The position numbers were made by a program, and so were the translations under genes. 43,792 nt of DNA. It comes from a virus. The stretch's first letter is position 1, and each line of letters opens with the position of its first letter. Shown here piece after piece: positions 32,537 through 40,021 of this stretch. The DNA is taken from IMG/VR virus record IMGVR_UViG_3300022822_000034, positions 1 through 43,792 of that record; one strand, 5' to 3'. Under the pieces are notes generated by a model that made no database searches, had not been told where the DNA came from, and worked only from the letters and a program-made list of their open reading frames with translations.

Positions 32537-34156
32537 TTAGAAGGGACAGTCTTCGTCGGTATCTATTAGCCGACCAGTGTCCCGATTGTATTTGAGTGCT
32601 CCAGCAAAACCGACCTCACCCGTGAAGCGGTTTTTAAGAACAACCAGTTCACGGCCACCCGATGTTGGGTCTTCTGGATCAACTTGTAAGCCAATGCAGA
32701 AATCGGATAGTTGGGCAATTGAGTGTGATGACCGCAGCTGTGATAGCTGGACCTTGGCACCACCTTCGTGACCTGCTTCTGACATGGGCCTCTTGAGGTG
32801 ACTGACCAAGAACAGGCTGATGCCTAGTTCCTGGACCACGGAGGTTCTCAGATGCGTGACAATATCGTCCACCAGGCGTCTTTCATCTGTGACCTTACCA
32901 GTCAGCCCTGAGACCAAGATCGAGATGTGGTCTAGGAAGATGATGTTGCAGCCCAGCGCCTTGTTCATGTAGCGGATTCGATTGGTGATAATGTCCATTC
33001 CAGTTGATCCAAAATGGTCAAACAAATAGAACTTACCGTGCTTATCAGACATTAGGTCATCATATGCTGCCTCTACCTCTTCTTTGGTAGCTGCATCAGG
33101 ATCAATTGTGATGTTGCGGTTCATGTGCAGACCAACGAGACCCTGGGCAGATCTCTTGGGTGTCTCTTCAAGCATAAGCATCCCGACATTCTGGCCTTGA
33201 CACATGAAGTTATAGGCCAGTTCACGGACCAGAGTTGATTTGCCAACACCAGATCCAGCGGCAATGGTTGTCAGGGTGGACCCCTGTACGCCTTTGGTAA
33301 TCTCATTGAGGCGCTTAAATGGGTAGGTGATGGCAGACATAGCGTCTACCTGTGAGATCTCATCTCGCATATCAACACCACTGATGATGCCATCAGGTCT
33401 AAACGGTGCTGCTTGGAATATGGCATTTATAACATCGCCCGATGCCCCATTTACCAGACATTCGTTTGCATCTTTGTAAGGGAGAGTGGCAATCTTAACT
33501 CTACCAATCGGCAATACTTCAGCAGCCGCTAAAGCACCCAGCTGCCCAGCTTCATCACTGTCAAACATCAAGATGATCTCTTCAAACTTGTCGAGATATT
33601 CCCAGGCAGCTAATAGATCTTTGGCAGCCCCTTTTGCGCCGTTTTTACAAGACACAACTGGCCAGCGGTGACCTTGGATTTGGCTAACTGTCATACAGTC
33701 CAGTTCACCTTCGGTCACAACAATTTTACGTCCACTATTCCACAAGTGGGCGGCAAATAGAGTGGCCTTTTTAGGTTCACCAACCCAAGGGAATTTCTTG
33801 TCTTTGGTCCGTAGCTTTTGTGCTACAGGAAGACCTCTAACGTCCTTGTATGATGCCAAGTGCACAGGCTCACCGTTCCTCCGTGATAGCATGTAGCCAA
33901 ACTTACGACAGGTCTCCAACGTCAGCTTACGTGATGGTAAAGCGTGGTACTCCCCCTTGAGTAAGTCAGGGGGGGCTTTGGAGATATGCTGGGCCGATGG
34001 GGCGTCATTATCGCCGTGCTCGTATGCCTGACAGCCAAAGCAATAGGTATGTCCATCTGTATATACACCAGCATTGTCTTTAGACCCGCAGGTCTCACAT
34101 GGGATGTGTGAGATAAAAGCACTTTCAGCGTGGTCCTTATTTGTAAGTTCTAACAT
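32537..34156 (-). CDS. Primase-helicase (T7 gp4-like)
   Basis: 539 residues. An N-terminal zinc-binding domain has Cys20, Cys23, Cys39 and Cys42 (CETC, CFGC). The Toprim domain shows VVTEGELDCMTVSQ and ILMFDSDEAG. The C-terminal RecA-like helicase has the Walker A GSGVGKST (Lys306), a Walker B-like CNIIFLDHISIL, and the sensor-like LFLVSHLKRP. It primes and unwinds the fork in one polypeptide, working with the family A polymerase, gp2.5-like SSB and endonuclease I. It starts behind GAAGGAGAGAGC, 10 nt after the methyltransferase stop. Confidence 0.94.
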   Translation of the reverse strand: MLELTNKDHAESAFISHIPCETCGSKDNAGVYTDGHTYCFGCQAYEHGDNDAPSAQHISKAPPDLLKGEYHALPSRKLTLETCRKFGYMLSRRNGEPVHLASYKDVRGLPVAQKLRTKDKKFPWVGEPKKATLFAAHLWNSGRKIVVTEGELDCMTVSQIQGHRWPVVSCKNGAKGAAKDLLAAWEYLDKFEEIILMFDSDEAGQLGALAAAEVLPIGRVKIATLPYKDANECLVNGASGDVINAIFQAAPFRPDGIISGVDMRDEISQVDAMSAITYPFKRLNEITKGVQGSTLTTIAAGSGVGKSTLVRELAYNFMCQGQNVGMLMLEETPKRSAQGLVGLHMNRNITIDPDAATKEEVEAAYDDLMSDKHGKFYLFDHFGSTGMDIITNRIRYMNKALGCNIIFLDHISILVSGLTGKVTDERRLVDDIVTHLRTSVVQELGISLFLVSHLKRPMSEAGHEGGAKVQLSQLRSSHSIAQLSDFCIGLQVDPEDPTSGGRELVVLKNRFTGEVGFAGALKYNRDTGRLIDTDEDCPF

Positions 34157-34166
34157 GCTCTCTCCT

Positions 34167-35081
34167 TCATGTATTATCTATTTGATGTATTCTCTCCCCA
34201 ATCCAGCGCATCACAGGCACAGCCATAGAGTTGCCCATTGCCTTGAAGCGGGGGCCAGCAGGGCAGTCTTCCGCTGGCTTGTTGCGCCACGGTATCTCGG
34301 TGTAGTTGTCGGGGAAGCCCTGTAGGCGTTCGCACTCAGTTGGTGTTAAGCGGCGGATTTTAGGCGTTAAAGAGTAAGTGTTTTGCCCAACGACAAGATC
34401 AGTAGCATCCTTATAGTCCCGTGCCTTTAGTGTGCTTGCTGTGCCATCACTGGTATAGTCTCCAAATCCCCGCATTCTCGCAGTGCTTCTTCCAGTGCCT
34501 GTGGTAACTTCTTTCCCCGTCTCTCTGCTCGGTTCAGAATCCCCTGACAGGCTTTCTGGCTCAAAAAGAACTTCTGCGGCACGTTGCCAGTCTCCAAGGT
34601 GTCCAACAACGAACACACGGCGGCGTCTTTGGGCCACTCCGAAGTATTGAGCGTCCAAGACTCGGTAGGCGAACCCATACCCGATTTTCCCCAACGCTGA
34701 GAGGAAGGTTCCAAAGTCCCGTCCTCCGTTTGATGACAAGACGCCAGGCACGTTTTCCCAGACAAGCCATTGGGGCTTAAATCGTTCAGCCATTGAAAGA
34801 TAGGTGAGCATGAGGTTGCCTCTGGGGTCATCAAGGCCTTTGCGTAGTCCTGAAATTGAGAAGGATTGGCAGGGGGTTCCTCCCACAAGAAGGTCAATTG
34901 GGTCATTCGACCACTCCTTAAATTGTGTCATGTCACCCAAATTGGGGACATCTGGGTAATGGTGCTGGAGAACCGCGCTTGGGAATTTCTCAATCTCACT
35001 GAACCACTGAGGCTCCCAACCTAGTGGGTGCCAAGCTGCTGTTGCGGCCTCAACACCACTGCAGACAGAGCCATATTTCAT
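34167..35081 (-). CDS. C5-cytosine DNA methyltransferase
   Basis: 304 residues. Motif I lies at the start (GSVCSGVEAATAAWHPLGW), motif IV is GGTPCQSFSI with catalytic Cys71, motif VI is WENVPG (Glu109, Asn110, Val111), motif VIII is QRRRR at 151-155, and motif X is GPRFKAMGNSMAVPVM. The target-recognition stretch between VIII and IX (about 165-250) is short and variable-looking. It methylates cytosine at C5, most likely protecting phage DNA from host restriction, since no cognate nuclease is nearby. The gene carries a 480-bp out-of-frame ORF inside it (see 34427-34906). Confidence 0.92.
   Translation of the reverse strand: MKYGSVCSGVEAATAAWHPLGWEPQWFSEIEKFPSAVLQHHYPDVPNLGDMTQFKEWSNDPIDLLVGGTPCQSFSISGLRKGLDDPRGNLMLTYLSMAERFKPQWLVWENVPGVLSSNGGRDFGTFLSALGKIGYGFAYRVLDAQYFGVAQRRRRVFVVGHLGDWQRAAEVLFEPESLSGDSEPSRETGKEVTTGTGRSTARMRGFGDYTSDGTASTLKARDYKDATDLVVGQNTYSLTPKIRRLTPTECERLQGFPDNYTEIPWRNKPAEDCPAGPRFKAMGNSMAVPVMRWIGERIHQIDNT
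34427..34906 (-). CDS. Long overlapping ORF inside the methyltransferase gene, possible dual-coding gene
   Basis: 159 residues in the frame shifted by one from the methyltransferase. The text reads like a real protein: MTQLTFLWEEPPANPSQFQD at the start, FQWLNDLSPNGLSGKTCLA in the middle, and LETGNVPQKFFLSQKACQGI then LNRAERRGKKLPQALEEAL near the end. From memory, close relatives of the LETGDVPxxFFLSxKACxGILRRAEKRGKxLP segment appear as hypothetical proteins in many phages, always next to or within C5 methyltransferase genes. No clear Shine-Dalgarno is visible at this ATG. It could be translated by internal initiation or frameshift, or be a passenger frame kept open by methyltransferase codon constraints. 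Confidence 0.5.
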   Translation of the reverse strand: MTQLTFLWEEPPANPSQFQDYAKALMTPEATSCSPIFQWLNDLSPNGLSGKTCLASCHQTEDGTLEPSSQRWGKSGMGSPTESWTLNTSEWPKDAAVCSLLDTLETGNVPQKFFLSQKACQGILNRAERRGKKLPQALEEALRECGDLETIPVMAQQAH

Positions 35082-35111
35082 GGGCCATCTCCTTCATGCT
35101 GGTGTTGAAAT

Positions 35112-35137
35112 AAAAAAGGGCCACCCGAAGGTGACCC
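35112..35137 (-). terminator. Intrinsic terminator behind endonuclease I
   Basis: An 8-bp stem (35118-35125 with 35130-35137, one G-U pair) closed by a TTCG tetraloop on the minus strand and followed by six T. It lies just after the endonuclease stop and separates it from the methyltransferase gene. Confidence 0.88.
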
Positions 35138-35142
35138 TGGCC

Positions 35143-35565
35143 CTACTTTAGGGCGGCTAGGCTCTCATCTAGCCATTCTTGTGGGATCCACTTGTTTGCG
35201 TAAGTCAGGCCATTCTTCTGAGCGTACATCTCATAGGTCGTGGGAGACCCTTTATACAACTTGGCCCGTTGGTTGCTAAACACGTAGCGGATGTCAATTT
35301 CAGGGTGCTGATGGTGCAAGAGTAACGCCTTGGCGCGATCAGCAGTAACCCAACGACCTTTGGTTTCCACATAGTAAAAGCCACCAGGCTTTGGCAATTT
35401 GAAGTCAGGCGTGTATTTACTTTGACGTGCTGGCCACGTGTATTCTACACGATCTGTCTCATATAAAAGAGGGAGACCAGCAGTCGTAATCTGCTGGCCC
35501 ACCTTGTCTTCTAGCCCTGACCTGTAGCCATTCTTGATGCCTCGATCAAAAGTCGAAGTCATCAT
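35143..35565 (-). CDS. Endonuclease I, Holliday-junction resolvase (T7 gp3-like)
   Basis: 140 residues from the ATG at 35565. A GTG at 35577 or the next ATG at 35562 are also possible, since all lie within the end of the SSB gene. Catalytic residues match T7 endonuclease I in order and spacing: Glu19 (SGLEDK), Asp54 (YTPDFK), Glu67 and Lys69 (VETKGRW), against Glu20, Asp55, Glu65, Lys67 in T7. It resolves branched DNA before packaging and helps break down host DNA. The end is marked by a strong terminator. Confidence 0.93.
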   Translation of the reverse strand: MMTSTFDRGIKNGYRSGLEDKVGQQITTAGLPLLYETDRVEYTWPARQSKYTPDFKLPKPGGFYYVETKGRWVTADRAKALLLHHQHPEIDIRYVFSNQRAKLYKGSPTTYEMYAQKNGLTYANKWIPQEWLDESLAALK

Positions 35566-36091
35566 CGTCACCGTCACCGTCAGTGGAAGCTGCGGCGGGT
35601 GAGGGTGCCGCTAGGGCATCAGCCTTTAAAAAGCCACCCTCGACAGCACCAAAGGGGCTGCCACCACCAGATGAACCGACAGGGTCAATGATCTGTACAA
35701 AATTAAGACGTAAGCTGACGCCTTTTTTGCCCTGGACCGTGTATGTGACAGCTTCGCCACCACAGGCCAACATTGAGCCACCAAACATTGGCGGTGGCGT
35801 TGTTACCACTTCACCAGTGCTATCAACAAAAGTGGGGAGATAGTTACTTTTGAATTTAGCAACTAAATCACCCGTCTCTTCATCAGTTTCAATTGGGACA
35901 GTATATTTTGCCTTTGAGCCAAATTCTTCAATGGCCAAATCTTGAATAGACTGCTTGAACTCTGCGGCCTCCTTCTGGTCCATGATCAGATAAGTTGAAT
36001 AGACACCGTCAGCTGAGAACTGGGTGTCAGGCTTATTCAACCATGGGTACTTTGCACGGCCTTTAGGGGTAACATATTTAATCTTTGCCAT
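35546..36091 (-). CDS. Single-stranded DNA-binding protein (T7 gp2.5-like)
   Basis: 181 residues from the ATG at 36091 (MAKIKYVTPKGRAKYPWLNKP), with AAAGGAGAGCC upstream. A longer open frame upstream belongs to the 53-residue gene's DNA in another frame. It has an OB-fold core and a linker, then the acidic C-terminus GDGDDDDFDF ending in phenylalanine. That tail is the classic gp2.5 feature that contacts DNA polymerase and primase-helicase. No cysteine pairs. It overlaps the small gene before it and endonuclease I after it. Confidence 0.92.
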   Translation of the reverse strand: MAKIKYVTPKGRAKYPWLNKPDTQFSADGVYSTYLIMDQKEAAEFKQSIQDLAIEEFGSKAKYTVPIETDEETGDLVAKFKSNYLPTFVDSTGEVVTTPPPMFGGSMLACGGEAVTYTVQGKKGVSLRLNFVQIIDPVGSSGGGSPFGAVEGGFLKADALAAPSPAAASTDGDGDDDDFDF

Positions 36092-36239
36092 CTGGTGGCT
36101 CTCCTTTGCTTTTCTCGATGTCGTCGCTTGAAACAAAAATACCCCAGTGCTTCGCAGCATCCAGGGTATCTTGGGGGACAGGTTCGTCCCTAAGTTGATG
36201 GTATTTGATCTCTCCCAAGATCCTCTCTCTTGGGTGCAT
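36078..36239 (-). CDS. Small hypothetical protein, 53 residues
   Basis: Translation begins MHPRERILGEIKYHQLRDEP and ends SSDDIEKSKGEPPDGKD. It has a good ribosome binding site (AGGAGCACAT) and its stop overlaps the SSB start by 14 nt. It is the first gene behind promoter P2 and the RNA polymerase. The protein is charged with few hydrophobic residues. A small regulatory or host-takeover protein is conceivable, but nothing identifies it. Confidence 0.72.
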   Translation of the reverse strand: MHPRERILGEIKYHQLRDEPVPQDTLDAAKHWGIFVSSDDIEKSKGEPPDGKD

Positions 36240-36260
36240 ATGTGCTCCTATGAAATCTTA

Positions 36261-36292
36261 GTTCTCTAGAGGGTCACATGAACTATTTAGCT
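36261..36292 (-). promoter_or_regulatory. Putative phage RNA polymerase promoter P2 (replication genes)
   Basis: On the minus strand CTAAATAGTTCATGTGACCC is followed by TCTAGAGAAC. It differs from P1 and P3 in a few core bases (TTCATGTGACCC against TTCCTGTGACCC). It overlaps the last codons of the RNA polymerase gene and lies 22 nt before the 53-residue gene. Confidence 0.65.
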
Positions 36293-38779
36293 GAAGCAAT
36301 ACTCACTTTCTAAGACCCCGCGGATGTCCAATGTGCCTTTAGCTGGGACAGGTGGTAGAACTTTGTTGGGGTCAGAGACACGCTGTGCAACCTGATTTCT
36401 GATCTCCTCAAAGAAGCAGCCACCTTCATACTGATCCACAAAAGCATGTCTCACACAGTGATACATCTTCCATGTGTCTGCACAGGTGGTCGCAAAGCTG
36501 TCGTGGATCATAAAGAAGTCAGTGACGCCATTATCCAGTGCCATCAGGATTGTGTTGATCATGTGTGCACTGTCGAGGGAGTGAACAGCATTTGCCGCCA
36601 CAGCAGACCGCATCTTCTTTGTGTCGATTTTGTTGGGGTTTTCCTCACGTACCGTCAACTGTGTCCAACGCTCTTTCTTGATCTGCCGATCCCAAAGGTA
36701 AATGCGAACCTTCTTGGGGATCCACTTTGTGTAGCTTTGGATGACAGGGAAACCACAAGGGGTCTGCCAGCGCAGTGTCTTCCCTTCCATAGATACAGCA
36801 TCTGTGAGTTCTTGTAGGAATTTCATGCCATCTGCCACGGACTTCACAACCTCTTGGACTGCCATGTAGTTTACTTTTGCCAAGAGGGCCGCATGTTTGA
36901 CTTGGGATTTGTTGTCACCGAAGGGGTGCTTTTCAATCCGACCATGCGCAACGTCACGGCGAAGAGGTGCCATGAGATCTTCCAGAATCTGGTCACAGAA
37001 CCCACGCTCAACGCTTGAGTACCCGTAGGTCATAGTGTTGCGCTTTACCTCTTTGCGACCCACGCCAAAGGCCAGCCAAGCGTCTGCAATAGGATCACCT
37101 TTGAGTTCTCCTAACAGGCGTGTGGATACCAAGGCCACGGCTGCATACACATCCTGACACTTGTCGCTGGGGATCAAGTTCACCAGCATCGCATCATCAG
37201 AATTACGCATGGCACTTGAGTAGTGCTGAACACCAGAGTTGGTCCCGTCCATAGCTGGGGGAAGACACACTAACGCATCAGGATCATTTTGCAGCTTGGC
37301 GTACTCATAGATTGCTGCAAGAAACTGAAAAGGTTTGTCTGCATGACGCCACCACTCGTAAGTCTCTTTGTAGCTATGGGCCGTAGCCATGATCTTTTCG
37401 TGGTGCTCTGCTACCCAATCAATCCGATCTTGAAACGAACTTTTGGACACTTTAGAAAAGTCACCGCAGTTGGCTAGGTGAATAGACAACCAGTCACGTG
37501 TGTCCCCGTCTACCGCTTTTCCGTTTGATAGGGTGAACAGGGCTTTGACGTGGTCATCGCGGTGATAGTTGAATGTGCTTACGGGATATAGACGGCCACG
37601 GAAATCAAAATTCCAAGGCAACCAAAACTCAGAATACAAGGACATCTCATTTGCAGTCTTGAGAACTGCATAAATGTTACCCTGGTTGGCATCAGTCTCT
37701 CTTGCTTTAGCATGCCAAGCCTTCTGATCCTTGCGCAGCTGCATGGCAATTTCTGGGTCCATTTCATCAATGTTCTCTGGTGTCTTAGGGAACTTTGGCG
37801 AGACCAACTCTGGGAACTTACCGAAAGCTAAACGGTTCTCAGTAGCCCATTCTAGCACAGCTAAGACATCTGTGTTGATCTTCAATGGGGTAGCCTGGAC
37901 AGCGTTCAAGGCCTTTACATAGTCTGGCGTACCATACTTCTCGAATTGATGCTGTATGGCCTTTCTCTGCTCTCTGTTGGCCCCTCTGACAAGAGGGACT
38001 GAAGAAGACAAAGCAAAGTCATAGTAGCAACCCGTGTTAAAAGCAGTCCATGGCTGCGGGGGTACAATCATTGGGCCGTACATTGGTTCAGCCCAGGACG
38101 CATCAGTCTCCATGCTAAACAGGTTTGCTCTAGCCTCTTCAGTCAGACCAACGACCATCTTGGTGTTTATTGTACCAGCGTTTAGATCAAAAGTTGTAAA
38201 GAGATCTGAGGAACTCAAGACGGAACTCAGGATTGGGCCACCTACTACGACACAATCTTTTGCACTCCACTTTGCTGGCTTGTAGCCTTCCTTAGACGCA
38301 ATAATCCTAGCTGCTTTGATACGGTAGACCTGAGATGTGTGGTCTTTGGTGACCTGGGCCGTGATGCGCTTGAAGAGTGCCTTGTCATACTGAGCCAAAC
38401 CCAGGGCAAAGTTCTCCAGTTCTATTCTACGACCAATCTTGCTTGCTGTGGATGTCAAAGATCCAAAACTCAAGACACTATCAAAGCAAGTATTCAGACC
38501 AATGTAGGCTAAAGCACCAACATCAACATCTTTTAAATGCTGAAGCCACTGCCTGGGTCTCCCACTCGTTCCCCCATCCGTAGGTGCAGCGGTCTGGAGA
38601 TTTATCATGGTGTCAATTTCTAGCGAGACCCTAGTTATCGCTAAAGTTATTAGTTTATGTGGTTCGTTCATCGTGGAAGCTGAAGTCATCTTAGATTGTC
38701 TCTTAAGATACCTTTGCTGGCCGTCAGTTTTCATTTTGTTTTCTAAAGTTGCCTGTAGATCAATATTCGTATTAGTCAA
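36287..38779 (-). CDS. T7-like single-subunit RNA polymerase
   Basis: 830 residues (T7: 883). Motif A is MDGTNSGVQHYS (Asp511), motif B is KRNTMTYGY (Lys579, Tyr587), and motif C is MIHDSFAT (Asp760), the counterparts of T7 Asp537, Lys631, Tyr639 and Asp812. The C-terminus ends in an aromatic-Ser pair (YCFS), close to the T7 FAFA end. The likely start is TTG at 38779 because GGGAGAG stands 6 nt upstream. The first ATG (38734) has no such site. A TTG start and promoter P3 directly upstream suggest tight, self-amplifying control. It transcribes phage genes from P1-P3. Confidence 0.94.
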   Translation of the reverse strand: MTNTNIDLQATLENKMKTDGQQRYLKRQSKMTSASTMNEPHKLITLAITRVSLEIDTMINLQTAAPTDGGTSGRPRQWLQHLKDVDVGALAYIGLNTCFDSVLSFGSLTSTASKIGRRIELENFALGLAQYDKALFKRITAQVTKDHTSQVYRIKAARIIASKEGYKPAKWSAKDCVVVGGPILSSVLSSSDLFTTFDLNAGTINTKMVVGLTEEARANLFSMETDASWAEPMYGPMIVPPQPWTAFNTGCYYDFALSSSVPLVRGANREQRKAIQHQFEKYGTPDYVKALNAVQATPLKINTDVLAVLEWATENRLAFGKFPELVSPKFPKTPENIDEMDPEIAMQLRKDQKAWHAKARETDANQGNIYAVLKTANEMSLYSEFWLPWNFDFRGRLYPVSTFNYHRDDHVKALFTLSNGKAVDGDTRDWLSIHLANCGDFSKVSKSSFQDRIDWVAEHHEKIMATAHSYKETYEWWRHADKPFQFLAAIYEYAKLQNDPDALVCLPPAMDGTNSGVQHYSSAMRNSDDAMLVNLIPSDKCQDVYAAVALVSTRLLGELKGDPIADAWLAFGVGRKEVKRNTMTYGYSSVERGFCDQILEDLMAPLRRDVAHGRIEKHPFGDNKSQVKHAALLAKVNYMAVQEVVKSVADGMKFLQELTDAVSMEGKTLRWQTPCGFPVIQSYTKWIPKKVRIYLWDRQIKKERWTQLTVREENPNKIDTKKMRSAVAANAVHSLDSAHMINTILMALDNGVTDFFMIHDSFATTCADTWKMYHCVRHAFVDQYEGGCFFEEIRNQVAQRVSDPNKVLPPVPAKGTLDIRGVLESEYCFS

Positions 38780-38813
38780 AAACTCTCTCCCAAAGTCTCA
38801 GTGTTAAACTCAA

Positions 38814-38845
38814 GTTGTCCGTAGGGTCACAGGAAGTCTATAGTC
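38814..38845 (-). promoter_or_regulatory. Putative phage RNA polymerase promoter P3 (RNA polymerase gene)
   Basis: On the minus strand CTATAGACTTCCTGTGACCC is followed by TACGGACAAC, identical in its core to P1. It lies 35 nt before the polymerase start. Part of it (38828-38839) is repeated inverted at 38880-38891. Confidence 0.7.
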
Positions 38846-38891
38846 TTGTTTTTATTGGCTTTTATGGTTCTCGGAAAACAGACTTCCTGTG
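38828..38891. repeat. 12-bp perfect inverted repeat around the P3 region
   Basis: CACAGGAAGTCT at 38828-38839 and its reverse complement at 38880-38891, separated by 40 nt of A/T-rich DNA. The near arm is part of promoter P3. The far arm lies just after the integrase stop (38901). It could be a regulator-binding pair, a hairpin closing the integrase transcript, or a broken promoter in the other direction. Confidence 0.85.
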
Positions 38892-38900
38892 GGTGTAAAT

Positions 38901-39746
38901 TTACTGGTTTCCCAGCTTTCTCATAATATCCTGCAAGGCTTTAGGCTTTGCGTGGACGTACTTTGCAGTTGTAGCGACATTCCGATGCCCAAGTATTTGG
39001 CCAATAAGTAGTGTATTAACACCGAGTTCATTTGCCATTGTCGAGGCCGCAGTGTGCCTTAAGACGTGAAAGACAAATGTTTCATCACCACGGGCAATTT
39101 TTGACCTTGCCATGTCCCAAGCATTGTAGAAGCGGCGGTGCGTAAACTTGTTGCCAGGGGTGTTCCCCAGCGCCTCTAAAGCCAACTTAGCTTTGTCATT
39201 GAGGGGCACCCAGCGGTCATCACCGTTTTTGGTTGACGAAAGGTAGACCCACGTCTCTCCGTCCATCACTTGTATATCGTCAGGTGTAATCTTGAGTATC
39301 TCACCCAGACGCATGCCCGTGTTCACTGCAATGGTAACCATGTGTGGCATCATAGTACGCACCCACGGGTCATCAGACGCCAAAAACAGGTCATCTAACG
39401 ACTGTATCTCGTCTTTTGTCATGTACCGTGGGCGGCCAGACCGCACCTTGTGCCATTTGATTTTCGGGGCAGCTGTTAAGATCTCCATGTCAACAGCAAG
39501 GTTGAAGACCGTGGATATAGCTGCAAAATAATGGTTGACTGTATTAGCACTCTTGCCCTCAGAGAGCATGAAGTCTCCGAAAGAATACAGGTCAGCGGGT
39601 TTAAATTGGTCAATAGCCCGTAGGCTGTGGTCGGCATACTCGCAGAACTTCAAGATGCGAGATTTACTTTCCTTGAGGTGTCGTCCATGCCAGAGGCGCG
39701 AGGCGTTCACATTCGTAAAGTCTTGTAGATACATAAGTTCAGTCAT
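38901..39746 (-). CDS. int: Tyrosine-type integrase
   Basis: 281 residues from the ATG at 39746 (MTELMYLQDFTNVNASR), with AAAGGAGACGACA upstream. The open frame further up runs into the attP element and is not needed. The catalytic set is complete: Arg146 (NTGMRLGE), Lys173 (STKNGD), His227 and Arg230 (HVLRHTAAS), His254 (GHRN) and Tyr263 (KYVHAK). The N-terminal half is the core-binding SAM-like domain. Its neighbour is the tRNA-Thr fragment, so it should integrate the phage genome into a host tRNA-Thr gene. No excisionase gene was recognised. Confidence 0.94.
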   Translation of the reverse strand: MTELMYLQDFTNVNASRLWHGRHLKESKSRILKFCEYADHSLRAIDQFKPADLYSFGDFMLSEGKSANTVNHYFAAISTVFNLAVDMEILTAAPKIKWHKVRSGRPRYMTKDEIQSLDDLFLASDDPWVRTMMPHMVTIAVNTGMRLGEILKITPDDIQVMDGETWVYLSSTKNGDDRWVPLNDKAKLALEALGNTPGNKFTHRRFYNAWDMARSKIARGDETFVFHVLRHTAASTMANELGVNTLLIGQILGHRNVATTAKYVHAKPKALQDIMRKLGNQ

Positions 39747-39789
39747 TGTCGTCTCCTTTGTGAAGAGCCGATTATGTCCGATGATCTTT

Positions 39790-39867
39790 TCGCTGGTAAA
39801 AAATGGTGCCCCCACACGGACTCGAACCGCGGACCTACTGATTACAAATCAGTTGCTCTACCAGCGA
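39790..39867. repeat. 9-bp inverted repeat flanking the tRNA fragment
   Basis: TCGCTGGTA at 39790-39798 and TACCAGCGA at 39859-39867 bracket the tRNA 3' segment. They may be integrase core-type or arm-type sites. Part of the second arm belongs to the tRNA itself. Confidence 0.75.
39804..39863 (-). other. attP: attP candidate: 60-nt 3' part of a tRNA-Thr(TGT) gene
   Basis: On the minus strand the sequence runs from TGGTAGAGC through the anticodon stem-loop (ACTGA-TTTGTAA-TCAGT, anticodon TGT), the T-arm (CGCGG-TTCGAGT-CCGTG) and acceptor strand TGGGGGC, to ACCA. The 5' acceptor strand and D-stem partner that a working tRNA needs are absent upstream (there is a different hairpin, ATGACCTCGGTCAT). 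It lies 57 nt from the integrase start. Phages that integrate into tRNA genes carry exactly such a 3' portion to rebuild the gene. Both flanks are phage DNA, so this is attP, not attL/attR. Confidence 0.88.
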
Positions 39868-40021
39868 TGACCTCGGTCATACGCTCTGGGTAAACGGATA
39901 TAGAAGACCGTGACACCAAGCAAGCCACTACTGCGCCAATTTTGAAAAAACACAGATCAAAAACCAATACTACCGATGTACCGATGTCTGACCTGTGTAG
40001 TCTGGGGGAACCACCCTTCCT
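39868..40021. other. Intergenic DNA between attP and lysis genes
   Basis: No gene seen. It contains a perfect hairpin (ATGACC/GGTCAT at about 39867-39880), A/T-rich DNA with an A run and a tandem 8-mer (ACCGATGT twice, near 39968-39986). These could be integrase arm sites. On the minus strand TTGCTT and TATATC are spaced 15 bases apart, too short for a confident sigma-70 promoter for the integrase. Confidence 0.4.

Noticed and set aside
35546-36160. Longer SSB starting at 36160
   Set aside because: The added 23 residues lie within the 53-residue gene, and the ATG at 36091 has a strong ribosome binding site and the MAKIKYVTPKG start usual for this protein type.
39804-39880. Complete tRNA gene
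   Set aside because: The 5' acceptor strand and the D-stem partner are missing upstream of TGGTAGAGC. Only the 3' 60 nt fit, as expected for attP.
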